Below are positions 8,955-18,954 of a stretch of DNA of 64,000 nt, in pieces. The notes beneath the pieces were generated by a model. That model was not told where the DNA came from. It worked only from the letters and a program-made list of their open reading frames with translations, and searched no databases. Origin of the DNA: an uncultured Allomuricauda sp. GTDB taxonomy: Bacteria > Bacteroidota > Bacteroidia > Flavobacteriales > Flavobacteriaceae. The position numbers and the translations under genes were made by a program. Numbering within the stretch: position 1 is the first letter of the stretch; each line of letters begins with the position of its first letter. The stretch lies in the NCBI RefSeq assembly GCF_947495325.1, contig NZ_CANLYK010000004.1:186001-250000 (forward strand), written 5' to 3'.

Positions 8955-10916
8955 ATGAAAAAAAAGAAAGTAAATTTAAGAGACTTAAAACCAGCTTCAG
9001 AGGAGCAACATAGTCACGATGATGGTCACAATCATAGCGACCCTAAAGGCGCTTCAACTTTTAACACCTATTTGCCGGCTATTTTCAGTTTTGTAATGTT
9101 AATAGTAGGTATTGCTGTAGATTATTTTGAAGCATTTCCTCATTTCTCTGGTTGGATTCGCATTCTTTGGTATGTGGTGGCCTATATCCCCGTGGGTTTT
9201 CCTGTGGTAAAAGAAGGATGGGTAAGCATTAAAAAAGGCGACTTCTTTACCGAGTTTTTTTTAATGTCCATAGCCACTATTGGTGCATTTATTATTGGTG
9301 AATATCCGGAAGGTGTGGCAGTAATGTTATTTTATGCAGTTGGTGAATTATTTCAAAATGCGGCAGTCAACAGAGCAAAAGGTAATATAAAGGCATTACT
9401 GGATGTTAGACCAAAAGAAGCCAATGTATTTCGTGAAAGAGACTATATAAGTGTTTCACCAGAAGATGTGAGAATTGGTGAGAAGATTCAAATTCGTGTG
9501 GGCGAAAAAATTCCTTTGGACGGCATATTATTATCCGAAAAAGCATCATTAAATACGGCTGCCTTAACTGGAGAAAGCAAACCAGATTCTGTTTTAAAAG
9601 AAGGAAAAGTATATGCGGGCAGTATTAATTTAGAAAGTGTCATTGAAGTTGAAGTCACTAACAAGTTTGAAGATAGTTCTATTGCCAGAATATTAGATTT
9701 GGTCCAAAATGCTACTGCACGTAAATCAAAAACGGAATTATTTATCAGACAGTTCGCACGAATTTATACACCAATTGTAGTGTTTTTAGCGATAGGTGTA
9801 ACATTCATCCCTTATTTTTTTGTAGATGATTACGTCTTTAGGGATTGGTTGTACAGAGCATTGATTTTCTTGGTGATTTCTTGCCCTTGTGCATTGGTGA
9901 TTTCTATTCCTTTAGGTTATTTCGGTGGATTGGGTGCAGCTTCAAAAAATGGTATTTTGTTTAAAGGAGCTTCCTTTTTAGATGCTATGACCAAGATAAA
10001 TACATTGGTAATGGACAAAACAGGAACTGTTACCAAAGGTGTTTTCAAAATCAAGGAAATCAAGTCTATAGGTTGGGAAGAATCTGAATTTATGAAATAC
10101 CTAATGGCTATGGAAGAACAGTCAACTCATCCTATTGCAAAAGCTATTATGGAGTATAAAGAAAATGGAGATGACTATGAAGCAAAAGAAGTTTCTGAAA
10201 TTGCAGGTAAAGGCTTAAAAGGAATAGTAAAAGGTAAAATCGTTTTAGTAGGAAATAAAGCCTTAATGATTGCCTATGATATTGATGTTCCAACTGAAAT
10301 TGAAAGTATTGTAGAATCTATAGTATTGGTTTCAATCGATAATGAATTTGCTGGTTATGTGGTGATAGCAGACGAATTAAAAGAAGATGCGAAAGAAACG
10401 ATTACCGCATTGCAAAAAGTAGGCATTAAAAATATAATTATGCTCTCTGGTGACAAAGATTCCATTACCCAACAAGTAGCAAAAGAATTAAATGTAGAAA
10501 ATGCTAAAGGAGGCTTGCTACCAGAAGATAAATTAAATGAAGTTGAGACCTTAAAACAAAATTCAGAAAATAAAGTAGCATTTATTGGTGATGGCATTAA
10601 TGATGCACCGGTTTTAGCTGCAAGTAACGTTGGTATTGCAATGGGTGGTTTAGGAAGTGATGTTGCTATTGAAACGGCAGATGTGATAATTCAAACCGAC
10701 CAGCCATCTAAAGTAGTTAGAGCTATCAAAATAAGTCGTTCCACTCGTAAAATTGTATGGCAAAACATCATATTAGCGTTTGGCGTAAAAGTAATTGTTC
10801 TGATTTTAGGAGCAGGTGGATTAGCTACAATGTGGGAAGCTGTATTTGCAGATGTTGGGGTGGCATTATTAGCTATTTTGAACGCTGTTAGATTACAACG
10901 AATACGTTGGAACTAG
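8955..10916 (+). CDS. P1B-type ATPase, Zn/Cd/Pb class (CPC motif)
   Basis: This inner-membrane pump should export divalent soft metals to the periplasm, feeding the Czc pump. Seen: a His-rich cytoplasmic N-terminus instead of an HMA domain (EEQHSHDDGHNHSD), TGES actuator motif, the CPC metal site at 310-312 in SCPCALVISIP, phosphorylation site D354 (DKTGT), HP locus (STHPIAKA), GDGINDAP hinge, and the last membrane segments with a Lys (FGVKVIVL) and FADVG. This Lys/Asp pair is typical of the P1B-2 (ZntA/CadA) class. The length of 653 aa fits a pump without N-terminal HMA domains. The 58-bp gap to the Fur-type gene holds its candidate operator. Confidence 0.92.
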   Translation: MKKKKVNLRDLKPASEEQHSHDDGHNHSDPKGASTFNTYLPAIFSFVMLIVGIAVDYFEAFPHFSGWIRILWYVVAYIPVGFPVVKEGWVSIKKGDFFTEFFLMSIATIGAFIIGEYPEGVAVMLFYAVGELFQNAAVNRAKGNIKALLDVRPKEANVFRERDYISVSPEDVRIGEKIQIRVGEKIPLDGILLSEKASLNTAALTGESKPDSVLKEGKVYAGSINLESVIEVEVTNKFEDSSIARILDLVQNATARKSKTELFIRQFARIYTPIVVFLAIGVTFIPYFFVDDYVFRDWLYRALIFLVISCPCALVISIPLGYFGGLGAASKNGILFKGASFLDAMTKINTLVMDKTGTVTKGVFKIKEIKSIGWEESEFMKYLMAMEEQSTHPIAKAIMEYKENGDDYEAKEVSEIAGKGLKGIVKGKIVLVGNKALMIAYDIDVPTEIESIVESIVLVSIDNEFAGYVVIADELKEDAKETITALQKVGIKNIIMLSGDKDSITQQVAKELNVENAKGGLLPEDKLNEVETLKQNSENKVAFIGDGINDAPVLAASNVGIAMGGLGSDVAIETADVIIQTDQPSKVVRAIKISRSTRKIVWQNIILAFGVKVIVLILGAGGLATMWEAVFADVGVALLAILNAVRLQRIRWN

Positions 10917-10970
10917 CTATTTTGCAAAATTAAAATATTGTTAATCCTAATAAAAACTGTTAAAATTTTA

Positions 10971-10978
10971 TACCTTTG
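10971..10978 (+). promoter_or_regulatory. -7 promoter box (TACCTTTG) before the copper block
   Basis: TACCTTTG fits TAnnTTTG and lies 8 bp before the ATG at 10987, so the mRNA leader would be only a few bases. A 12-bp perfect palindrome, ATTTTGCAAAAT, is at 10919-10930 upstream and could be an operator. No standard -33 element is visible. Confidence 0.5.
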
Positions 10979-10986
10979 CATTACCA

Positions 10987-11400
10987 ATGAAGCAATTTTT
11001 TCATAAAATATCATCCTTTTTAATGGCAATTGTAGTATTATTTTCTACAATGTCATTCACTATTGATATGCATTATTGTGGAGATTCTTTGGTAGAAACT
11101 GCCATTTTCAAAAAGGCAAAAGGCTGTGGTATGGAAATGGAAAACCCTTCAACTGAGGGATGTTCTATTAAGGTAAAAAATTGCTGTTCTGATGAACAGT
11201 TGATAGTTGATGGTCAAGATGAATTAAACATAACTTTTGACAAGTTATCTTTTGAGCAACAAGTTTTTGTTGCTTCATTTGTTTACACTTATATCAACCT
11301 TTTTGAAAGTTTAGATAAAAAGGTTGTTTCCTATGAAGAATATAGGCCTCCTCTCGTTGTCAGGCAAATCTACAAGCTTGACGAGACATACTTAATTTGA
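10987..11400 (+). CDS. HYC_CC_PP family small exported protein
   Basis: At 137 aa it carries the three hallmarks that name this Bacteroidota family: HYC at 29-31 (MHYCGD), CC at 66-67 (KNCCSDE) and PP near the C-terminus (YRPPLV). The N-terminus is a signal peptide or membrane helix (LMAIVVLFSTMSF). Five cysteines (31, 47, 59, 66, 67) could bind metal. It precedes the CusA-type pump as the small Cys-rich gene at 2525 precedes the CzcA pump, suggesting a matched accessory role. The molecular function is not known to me. Confidence 0.85.
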   Translation: MKQFFHKISSFLMAIVVLFSTMSFTIDMHYCGDSLVETAIFKKAKGCGMEMENPSTEGCSIKVKNCCSDEQLIVDGQDELNITFDKLSFEQQVFVASFVYTYINLFESLDKKVVSYEEYRPPLVVRQIYKLDETYLI

Positions 11401-11480
11401 TTTTTAAATAATAGACTTTTTTATCCAGTGGATTATTTCCATTAGGATAATTCCTTGTATTCGGTGTTTTCTTAGCACCA

Positions 11481-14400
11481 ATGTCTAATTATTTAATTAT
11501 CAAGTCAATGCTAAACAAAAGCATAAAATTTCTAATAGAAAACAAACTCGTTGCAGTACTACTACTTGTCCTTTTTGTAGGCTGGGGAATTGTAAATGCA
11601 CCTTTTAATTGGGACACTGGTTTTTTACCAGCTAATCCTGTAGCTGTAGATGCCATTCCAGATATTGGCGAAAATCAGCAAATAGTTTTCACTAAATGGG
11701 ATGGTCGTTCCCCACAAGATATAGAAGACCAAATCACTTACCCATTAACGACATCACTTCTAGGTATTCCTGGAGTAAAAACCATACGTAGTTCCTCTAT
11801 GTTTGGGTTTTCGAGTATCTATATCATTTTTGAAGAAGATATAGAATTCTATTGGAGTCGTAGTCGAATTCTAGAAAAGCTAAATTCATTACCTAGTGGG
11901 CTACTTCCAGAAGGAGTCAACCCAGCTTTGGGTCCTGATGCTACAGGTTTAGGTCAAATATTTTGGTACACTCTTGAAGGTCGGGACGAAAACGGTAAGG
12001 TTACGGGCGGATGGGATTTACACGAATTGCGAAGCATACAAGATTACTATGTAAAATATGCTTTGTCATCGGCAAGTGGTGTGTCAGAAGTAGCATCCAT
12101 AGGTGGTTATGTTCAGGAATATCAAGTAGATGTCAATCCAGAACTGATGCGACAATATAATGTCGGATTACATCACGTTGTAAAAGCCGTAAAAGAAAGT
12201 AATAAAGATATAGGTGCCCAAACTATAGAAATCAATCAAGCTGAATACTTAGTGCGTGGTTTGGGGTATGTGAAATCTGTATCGGATATAGAAAATGCAG
12301 TCGTTACATCAGAAGATTATACGGCAATCAAAATTAAAGATATTGGTAAAGTGTCTTTAGGCCCAGCAACACGCAGAGGAATACTAGACAAAGAAGGTGC
12401 GGAAGTTGTGGGAGCAGTTGTTGTAGCGCGATATGGTGCTAACCCAATGGAAGTCATCAATAATGTAAAAGAGAAAATAAATGAATTAAGCCCTGGGTTA
12501 CCTACAAAAGTTCTGAGTGACGGAAGGACTTCACAAGTGACTATTGTGCCTTTTTATGATAGAACAGAACTTATACAAGAAACTCTTGGAACACTTAACG
12601 AAGCCCTCACTTTAGAAATACTTATTACCATTTTGGTTATCATCATTATGGTATTTAATCTTCGAGCTTCGGTACTTATATCTGGTCTTCTACCTGTTGC
12701 AGTTTTAATGGTTTTTATTGCGATGAAGCTTTTCGGAGTTGATGCTAACATAGTTGCATTGTCAGGTATCGCTATTGCTATTGGTACAATGGTAGATGTG
12801 GGGGTCATACTCTCTGAAAACATTATTAGGCATCTTGATGAAAACAAAGAAAAGCTACCTATAAACACCGTTGTTTATACTGCTACTGCGGAAGTCTCTG
12901 GTGCAATTGTAACGGCGGTAATGACCACCATTATTAGTTTTATCCCTGTGTTTACAATGATTGGTGCAGAGGGTAAATTGTTCAGACCATTGGCATTCAC
13001 AAAAACATTTGCGTTAACGGCTTCCATAATTGTTGCCTTATTCTTAATTCCGCCTTTTGCAGCATTCTTGTTTAGAAAGAAAAGCCTTAAGAAACTATCA
13101 GGTTATATAATCAATGGTCTTTTAGTTGTTTTAGGAATAGTAGCCTTAATTTTTGGCTCTTGGTTAGGCATAATTCTAATTGCGTTTGGCATTACTGCCT
13201 TCTTAAAATCACAGGACAGGATTACAGAAAAACGTTCCAATCTATTAAACATAGGGATTTCCGCTTTTGCCATTGTATTCTTGTTAGCAGAATATTGGCG
13301 ACCACTTGGTGTAGACAGAAGCATCCTTTGGAATTTAATTTTTGTTGGAGTTATTTGCTTCGGGCTATTAGGAGCATTCACCCTATTCAGACGACAATAC
13401 ACACGCATCTTAAGGTGGGCTCTTGCCAATAAACTATTATTTCTATCAATACCTACACTTATTGTCATTGCTGGTTTTTCCATTATGAAAAATACAGGGA
13501 AAGAATTTATGCCATCATTAAATGAGGGTTCATTCTTGTTGATGCCAACTTCTATGCCCCATTCAGGAGTTGAAGAAAACAAACGGATTTTACAACAGTT
13601 AGATATGGCGGTAGCCAGTATTCCAGAAATCAAAACCGTTGTTGGTAAGTCAGGTAGAACGGAATCAGCTTTAGACCCTGCTCCTTTATCAATGTATGAA
13701 AATGTTATTCAGTATAAACCAGAATATGCACTGAACGAAAAAGGAAATCGGCAACGCTATAAAGTAAATGACGACGGATTATTTGAATTGAAGGATGGGC
13801 GATTTATTGCAAATCCTAACAATTCTGAAAATGCTACTTTCAGTACATTCGACAGCTCACAATTACTCGAAGATAGCAATGGTGAATTCTATCGAAACTG
13901 GCGACCTGAAATAAATTCTCCTGACGATATATGGAAAGAAATAGTAAAAGTAACCAAGTTACCAGGCGTTACTTCAGCACCCAAATTACAGCCCATTGAA
14001 ACCCGATTGGTAATGCTTCAAACAGGAATGCGTGCTCCAATGGGAATTAAAGTAAAAGGGCAAGATTTAAAGCAAATTGAAGCTTTTGGAATTCAATTAG
14101 AAGATATTTTAAAACAAGCTGAAGGTGTTAAAGTAGAAGCTGTTTTTGCAGATAGGATAGTTGGAAAGCCTTATTTATTAATTGATATAGATAGGGATAA
14201 ACTGGCTCGTTATGGCATATCCATAGATGATGTTCAAAATGTGCTGAAAGTTGCTGTAGGTGGAATGGTGTTAACACAAACGGTAGAAGGCCGTGAACGT
14301 TATGGTGTTCGTGTACGCTATCCAAGAGAATTGCGAGCCAACCCGAACGATTTAAAACAAATTTATGTGCCTGTCGAAAAAGGAAGTCCTGTCCCACTGA

Positions 14401-15215
14401 GCGAATTGGCATCAATTCGATACGAGCAAGGTCCACAAGTCATTAAAAGTGAAGACACCTTTTTAGTTGGTTATGTGCTGTTCGATAAATTAGATGGTTT
14501 TGCAGAAGTCAATGTGGTTGAAAATGCCCAGACTCTAATTCAACAAAAGATAGATTCTGGGGAATTAATTGTACCTAAAGGCATCAACTATCAATTCACT
14601 GGAACGTATGAAAATCAATTGCGAGCAGAAGAAACATTATCAGTAGTGGTGCCGTTGGCTCTACTTATTATCTTCTTGATTTTGTATTTCCAGTTCCGTT
14701 CGGTAGCCACATCATTAATGGTATTTACAGGCATTGCAGTAGCGTTTGCAGGTGGTTTTGTAATGATTTGGCTATATGGTCAGGACTGGTTTTTAAACTT
14801 CAGTTTTTTTGGAGAAAATTTAAGAGACCTATTTCAAATGCACACCATTAACCTAAGTGTTGCTGTTTGGGTCGGTTTCATCGCGCTATTTGGTATTGCT
14901 ACCGATGATGGTGTAGTGATGGCAACTTACCTAACCCAAACATTTGATAGAAATACACCAGAAACGAAACAGGAAATTAGAGCTTCCGTAGTGGAAGCTG
15001 GAGAAAAGCGTATTCGCCCCTGCTTGATGACCACGGCAACCACCATTTTGGCATTACTGCCAGTTCTAACATCCACAGGACGTGGAAGCGATATAATGAT
15101 TCCTATGGCAATCCCAAGTTTTGGCGGGATGGTCATCGCCTTAATTACACTGTTTGTTGTTCCTGTATTATACAGTTGGAAACACGAGGCACAACTTAAA
15201 AAAGTAGCGAAATGA
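11481..15215 (+). CDS. cusA: CusA-type Cu/Ag RND efflux pump
   Basis: This 1244-aa heavy-metal RND transporter has a single acidic residue in the TM4 relay (IAIAIGTMVDVG, D439), as in CusA (IAIAVGAMVD), not the Asp/Asp/Glu set of CzcA. The periplasmic part has GSFLLMPTSMP, DPAPLSM and RLVMLQTGM, which line up with the methionine-site region of E. coli CusA. That points to Cu(I)/Ag(I) export. It is about 200 aa longer than E. coli CusA, with an insert after the DPAPLSM region and another near 1130. Met10 (11508, MLNKSIKFLIENK) looks like the family start and may be the true one. The TolC gene overlaps by 4 nt. Confidence 0.93.
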   Translation: MSNYLIIKSMLNKSIKFLIENKLVAVLLLVLFVGWGIVNAPFNWDTGFLPANPVAVDAIPDIGENQQIVFTKWDGRSPQDIEDQITYPLTTSLLGIPGVKTIRSSSMFGFSSIYIIFEEDIEFYWSRSRILEKLNSLPSGLLPEGVNPALGPDATGLGQIFWYTLEGRDENGKVTGGWDLHELRSIQDYYVKYALSSASGVSEVASIGGYVQEYQVDVNPELMRQYNVGLHHVVKAVKESNKDIGAQTIEINQAEYLVRGLGYVKSVSDIENAVVTSEDYTAIKIKDIGKVSLGPATRRGILDKEGAEVVGAVVVARYGANPMEVINNVKEKINELSPGLPTKVLSDGRTSQVTIVPFYDRTELIQETLGTLNEALTLEILITILVIIIMVFNLRASVLISGLLPVAVLMVFIAMKLFGVDANIVALSGIAIAIGTMVDVGVILSENIIRHLDENKEKLPINTVVYTATAEVSGAIVTAVMTTIISFIPVFTMIGAEGKLFRPLAFTKTFALTASIIVALFLIPPFAAFLFRKKSLKKLSGYIINGLLVVLGIVALIFGSWLGIILIAFGITAFLKSQDRITEKRSNLLNIGISAFAIVFLLAEYWRPLGVDRSILWNLIFVGVICFGLLGAFTLFRRQYTRILRWALANKLLFLSIPTLIVIAGFSIMKNTGKEFMPSLNEGSFLLMPTSMPHSGVEENKRILQQLDMAVASIPEIKTVVGKSGRTESALDPAPLSMYENVIQYKPEYALNEKGNRQRYKVNDDGLFELKDGRFIANPNNSENATFSTFDSSQLLEDSNGEFYRNWRPEINSPDDIWKEIVKVTKLPGVTSAPKLQPIETRLVMLQTGMRAPMGIKVKGQDLKQIEAFGIQLEDILKQAEGVKVEAVFADRIVGKPYLLIDIDRDKLARYGISIDDVQNVLKVAVGGMVLTQTVEGRERYGVRVRYPRELRANPNDLKQIYVPVEKGSPVPLSELASIRYEQGPQVIKSEDTFLVGYVLFDKLDGFAEVNVVENAQTLIQQKIDSGELIVPKGINYQFTGTYENQLRAEETLSVVVPLALLIIFLILYFQFRSVATSLMVFTGIAVAFAGGFVMIWLYGQDWFLNFSFFGENLRDLFQMHTINLSVAVWVGFIALFGIATDDGVVMATYLTQTFDRNTPETKQEIRASVVEAGEKRIRPCLMTTATTILALLPVLTSTGRGSDIMIPMAIPSFGGMVIALITLFVVPVLYSWKHEAQLKKVAK

Positions 15216-16429
15216 AGAAAATAATTTTATTAGGGATTGGGCTTTTGACATTTGGTTTTTCAAATGCACAGCAATTGGAAACTCTTATTGAGGAAGCTCT
15301 GAAAAACAGTCCCGAAATTCAAAAATTTGAATTGCAATATAGTATTGTCTCTGAAAAAGTGAACGAAGTAAACACGATTCCAAACACTGAATTTGGAGTT
15401 GGATATTTTGTTAGTGAACCTGAGACAAGGACAGGAGCTCAACGCTTTAAGGTATCGGCAAAACAAATGATACCCTGGTTTGGTTCGATAACTGCAAGGG
15501 AAAACTATGTAAGTTCATTGGCCGATGCCAAATACGAGGACATTGTTATTGCCAAAAGAAAATTAATCGCTTCTGTATCGCAATCCTATTACAATTTGTA
15601 TGCAAACAAAGCAAAGCAAAAGGTCTTGGTGCAAAATATTGAATTGCTCGAAACCTATGAGACTTTGGCATTGACCTCTGTTGAAGTCGGTAAAGCTTCA
15701 GCGGTGGATGTATTGCGATTACAAATGCGTCAAAATGAGTTGGAACAATTAAAGGAAGTATTAGCTCAACAGTATTTAGCAGAACAAACGGCACTCAATA
15801 AACTTTTAAACCGTGATAAGGATATTGTGGTGAATGTAGTTCAAGAATTGACGATTCCTTCTGAAACTACTTTGATTAATACAGAAAACTTATCCCTGCA
15901 TCCAGAACTGATAAAATATGACAAGCTCTACCAATCTGTTGAGCAGTCAGAATTATTAAATCAAAAAGAAAGCCTTCCTATGATTGGTTTTGGTTTGGAT
16001 TATGTCAACGTTGACAAACGACCAAATATGGATTTTAGTGATAACGGAAAAGACATTGTAATGCCAATGGTATCAGTGTCAATTCCAATTTTCAACAAAA
16101 AATACAAATCGCAAACAAAACAAAACCAATTACAACAGCGGGAAATAACTGCTCAGAAACAAGAACGTTTGAACAAATTGGAAACAATTTTGGACAAAGC
16201 TGTAAACGATAGAATCTCAGCAAGAATCAGCTACAAAACACAGACGAAGAATTTGAAGCAAGCTAATGATGCCGAAGAAATATTAATCAAAAGCTATGAA
16301 ACTGGAACCATTGATTTTAATGATGTTCTGGACATTCAGGAATTACAGTTAAAGTTTCAAATAAACCAAATAGAATCCATTAAAACCTACTATATAAAAA
16401 CAACAATAGTCAATTATTTAAGTAACTAA
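15212..16429 (+). CDS. cusC: TolC-family outer-membrane efflux protein (CusC-like)
   Basis: A signal peptide ([19 protein letters not shown]) is followed by two long alpha-helical repeats rich in Q, N and L, with the repeated pattern of outer-membrane efflux proteins; 405 aa is slightly short but normal for Bacteroidota. It should form the outer-membrane exit duct for the CusA pump encoded just upstream, with a 4-nt ATGA overlap. In contrast to the Czc block, pump and duct are separate genes here. Confidence 0.9.
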   Translation: MKKIILLGIGLLTFGFSNAQQLETLIEEALKNSPEIQKFELQYSIVSEKVNEVNTIPNTEFGVGYFVSEPETRTGAQRFKVSAKQMIPWFGSITARENYVSSLADAKYEDIVIAKRKLIASVSQSYYNLYANKAKQKVLVQNIELLETYETLALTSVEVGKASAVDVLRLQMRQNELEQLKEVLAQQYLAEQTALNKLLNRDKDIVVNVVQELTIPSETTLINTENLSLHPELIKYDKLYQSVEQSELLNQKESLPMIGFGLDYVNVDKRPNMDFSDNGKDIVMPMVSVSIPIFNKKYKSQTKQNQLQQREITAQKQERLNKLETILDKAVNDRISARISYKTQTKNLKQANDAEEILIKSYETGTIDFNDVLDIQELQLKFQINQIESIKTYYIKTTIVNYLSN

Positions 16430-16458
16430 AAAACAAGTATAATTTAAAATTAATAATA

Positions 16459-17052
16459 ATGAAAAAAGTAAGATTAACAACAACAATTATGATGATGGCA
16501 TTTTTAAGCCTAACTGCAATGTCTTGCAAAGACACCAAAAAGGAAAATGCGCAAGATAATACAACACATTCCGAAATGAACCACGATAAAATGGATAAAT
16601 CCAATGATATGATGGATTCCGATACGCAGAACTTAGGTGCACAAAAAGTTTTGGCAGATTATATGGCTCTTAAGGATGCTTTAGTAAATGACGATAATGC
16701 AAAGGTAAAGGAATTGGGTAATGTATTGGCTCAATCTTTAAAATCGTTTGACGCATCTAGCTTTTCAAGTAAAGAGAAGTCTGAATTAAAGGATATTATG
16801 GAAGATGCTATCGAGCACGCTGAACACATCAGCGAAAGCGATATTAAACATCAGCGTGAGCATTTTAAAGTCTTGAGTAAGGATGTTACGGATATGGTAG
16901 CTATCACAGGAACAAAAGTGAAACTATACGAGCAATTTTGCCCGATGTATGATGGCGGTACAGCTTGGTTGAGTACAAAGGAAGAAGTACGAAATCCATA
17001 TTATGGAAGCCAGATGTTGAAATGCGGAAAGGTGCAGCGAGAAATTAACTAA
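16459..17052 (+). CDS. DUF3347 lipoprotein
   Basis: The signal peptide ends in a lipobox (LTAMSC, C23). A Met/His/Asp-rich linker follows ([18 protein letters not shown]), like copper-binding linkers, then a helical DUF3347 domain (about 55-197) with the conserved C-terminal cysteines [12 protein letters not shown] and LKCG. The same domain ends the CusB adaptor at 25026-26798, so the element carries both a free and a fused version. Met/Cys-rich DUF3347 proteins are thought to bind Cu(I) in the periplasm. The gene lies in the cus operon, 29 bp after the TolC gene. Confidence 0.85.
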   Translation: MKKVRLTTTIMMMAFLSLTAMSCKDTKKENAQDNTTHSEMNHDKMDKSNDMMDSDTQNLGAQKVLADYMALKDALVNDDNAKVKELGNVLAQSLKSFDASSFSSKEKSELKDIMEDAIEHAEHISESDIKHQREHFKVLSKDVTDMVAITGTKVKLYEQFCPMYDGGTAWLSTKEEVRNPYYGSQMLKCGKVQREIN

Positions 17053-17508
17053 ATGAAAATTACAAAAATCATAGCATTGATTTTATTGATTGGATTTGTG
17101 GGCATACAGTTTGTGCCCACAGACCTTAATCAAAGTGATACTGTGCCAAAAACCGACTTCTTGTTAGTAAACAACACTCAAGAAAACATAAGCGCAATAT
17201 TACAAGAGTCCTGCTATGATTGTCATAGTAATAACACAAAATATCCTTGGTACAATAAAGTACAACCTGCTGCTTGGTTTTTAGAAAACCACATAAAGGA
17301 TGGAAAGGAAGAATTGAATTTCAATGAATGGGACACATATTCCAACCGAAGAAAAAATAGCAAACTAAAGTCAATAATTAGTCAGGTTAAAGATGATGAA
17401 ATGCCACTAGCATCTTACACATTGATTCACAAGGATGCTAAGTTGTCCAAATCTGAAAAGACCTTGATTATTGATTATATAAAGAACCTAAAAGAAAATT
17501 TAAGATAA
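17053..17508 (+). CDS. Haem-binding domain protein (Haem_bd, single CxxCH)
   Basis: This 151-aa protein has an N-terminal membrane anchor (about 5-22) and one c-type haem attachment motif, C54-Y-D-C57-H58, inside the Haem_bd family pattern (CYDCHSNNTKYPWY, then a conserved Met in DDEMPLASY that may be the axial ligand). It probably acts in the periplasm as a one-haem redox or sensor protein. The start codon directly abuts the stop of the DUF3347 gene. A redox role in copper handling is an inference from the operon. Confidence 0.85.
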   Translation: MKITKIIALILLIGFVGIQFVPTDLNQSDTVPKTDFLLVNNTQENISAILQESCYDCHSNNTKYPWYNKVQPAAWFLENHIKDGKEELNFNEWDTYSNRRKNSKLKSIISQVKDDEMPLASYTLIHKDAKLSKSEKTLIIDYIKNLKENLR

Positions 17509-17581
17509 AGCCCTGATATGGGAAGGAAATACTGGTTGATTGGTTAATAGCCCTTCCCGTTTCAGGCACTATAAAAGAAAT

Positions 17582-18139
17582 ATGGAACAAACCCTTAACA
17601 TAAAGAATATGGTGTGCGACAGATGCAAATCAACTGTATTGCGTGAGTTGGAGGAATTGGGTTGTGACATAAAATCGGTTGAGCTTGGGCAAATTGTTCT
17701 AAATGAAAAGACAGGCATCCAAGCATTAGAATTGGAAAAAGTGCTGAACAAACACGGTTTTGAAATCATAAAGGATGAAACAGAAATTTTGATAGAGGAA
17801 ATAAAGATTGTACTCATACAAAAAATCGAAAATCAAGACAATGCAAACCTTTCCACTTTTTTGACCAAAAGGTTTAATAAATCCTATTCGGCTTTAAGCA
17901 AGTTGTTCAGTAAAACTGAAGGTTTAACCATAGAAAAATATGAAATCAACTTAAAGATTGAAAAGGTAAAAGAACTGATACAATTGGGGCAGTTGAATTT
18001 TTCAGAAATAGCATACAGCTTGAACTATAATAACAGTAGTCATTTGGCGAGACAATTCAAAAATGTAACAGGAATGTCAATGACAGTATTTAAGAACCTG
18101 CAAAAATGGAACAGAAAACCCATAGACCAAATTGTGTAA
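17582..18139 (+). CDS. AraC-type regulator with an N-terminal HMA-like metal domain
   Basis: I choose ATG at 17582 because a TTG-initiated extension to 17540 reads through unrelated leader sequence; this gives 185 aa. Residues 1-65 look like a heavy-metal-associated domain with C12-x-x-C15 (NMVCDRCKST). Residues about 75-185 are an AraC DNA-binding domain (two HTH units; FSEIAYSLNYNNSSHLARQFKNVTG split over the second). Metal binding by the CxxC could directly switch DNA binding, unlike classical AraC proteins that bind sugars, and unlike CueR or CusRS. Likely target: the cus operon in which it lies. Confidence 0.85.
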   Translation: MEQTLNIKNMVCDRCKSTVLRELEELGCDIKSVELGQIVLNEKTGIQALELEKVLNKHGFEIIKDETEILIEEIKIVLIQKIENQDNANLSTFLTKRFNKSYSALSKLFSKTEGLTIEKYEINLKIEKVKELIQLGQLNFSEIAYSLNYNNSSHLARQFKNVTGMSMTVFKNLQKWNRKPIDQIV

Positions 18140-18181
18140 GGATTATCCAGAATTGTACAAATGAAGGTGGGTTGCCGAAAT

Positions 18182-18189
18182 TAATTTTG
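18182..18189 (+). promoter_or_regulatory. Possible -7 box (TAATTTTG)
   Basis: TAATTTTG fits TAnnTTTG and lies 27 bp before the ATG at 18217, in the 77-bp gap after the AraC-type gene. It would give the second half of the copper block its own promoter. No convincing -33 element is present, as might be expected for an activator-dependent promoter. Confidence 0.35.
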
Positions 18190-18216
18190 TGTAATAATCA
18201 TTAAAAAAAATGAACA

Positions 18217-18951
18217 ATGACACATACATATAACATAACAGGAATGACCTGCGGAGGCTGTAAGGCTTCGGTAGAAAAATATTTAGGTAACGTAGATAAC
18301 GTTACCAACGTTACTGTTAATCTCGAAAAAGCCGAAGCTGAAGTTACAATGAGTAGTCACGTTGCTACGGAAGTTCTTAAAAAAGCATTACCGGAAAAAT
18401 ATACTCTTTCGGAAAAGGAAAACAAAAATGTTTTCCAGATGACATCCCAATCTATGGATGAAACAGAGCAAAAATCAAAACTGCAACAATTGCAACCATT
18501 ATTGCTCATCCTTTTTTACATAGCAACTGCAAGTATTTTGTTGCATTATAAAAATTGGGATGGTAATGCCGTAATGTTGGATTTTATGGGGTTGTTTTTC
18601 ATAGTGTTCAGTTTCTTCAAGATGCTAGATTTAAAGAATTTCCCTGAATCCTTCAGAATGTATGACCCATTGGCAAAACGAGTTTCAATATATGGTTGGA
18701 TATACCCATTCATAGAAACTGCTCTGGGTTTGATGTTCTTAATGCGTTTTGAAATTGAAATTGCCCTTATAGCTACCCTTATAATATTAAGTATCACAAC
18801 GGTTGGCGTTACTAAAACGCTTTTGGATAAAAAATCAATTCGTTGTGCTTGTCTTGGAACGGCATTAAAATTACCAATGACCGAAGCCACATTTATTGAA
18901 AATGCCATTATGATTGTAATGGCGATAGTAATGTTAACTCAAATTATATAA
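18217..18951 (+). CDS. HMA domain-MauE/DoxX-like membrane protein
   Basis: Residues 1-70 form a heavy-metal-associated domain with the full GMTCGGC motif (C12, C15). Residues about 90-244 form four membrane helices of the MauE type, with a second cysteine pair in RCACLG (C210, C212). MauE and DoxX-like proteins are linked to disulfide or redox handling in the membrane. Here the fusion suggests delivery of Cu(I) from the cytoplasmic HMA domain to a membrane cysteine site. It is encoded just after the AraC-type regulator, and the next gene follows after 3 nt. Confidence 0.85.
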   Translation: MTHTYNITGMTCGGCKASVEKYLGNVDNVTNVTVNLEKAEAEVTMSSHVATEVLKKALPEKYTLSEKENKNVFQMTSQSMDETEQKSKLQQLQPLLLILFYIATASILLHYKNWDGNAVMLDFMGLFFIVFSFFKMLDLKNFPESFRMYDPLAKRVSIYGWIYPFIETALGLMFLMRFEIEIALIATLIILSITTVGVTKTLLDKKSIRCACLGTALKLPMTEATFIENAIMIVMAIVMLTQII

Positions 18952-18954
18952 AAG

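Noticed and set aside
17540..17581. TTG-initiated extension of the AraC-type regulator
   Set aside because: The added residues are leader sequence; the HMA-like domain starts right after ATG 17582.
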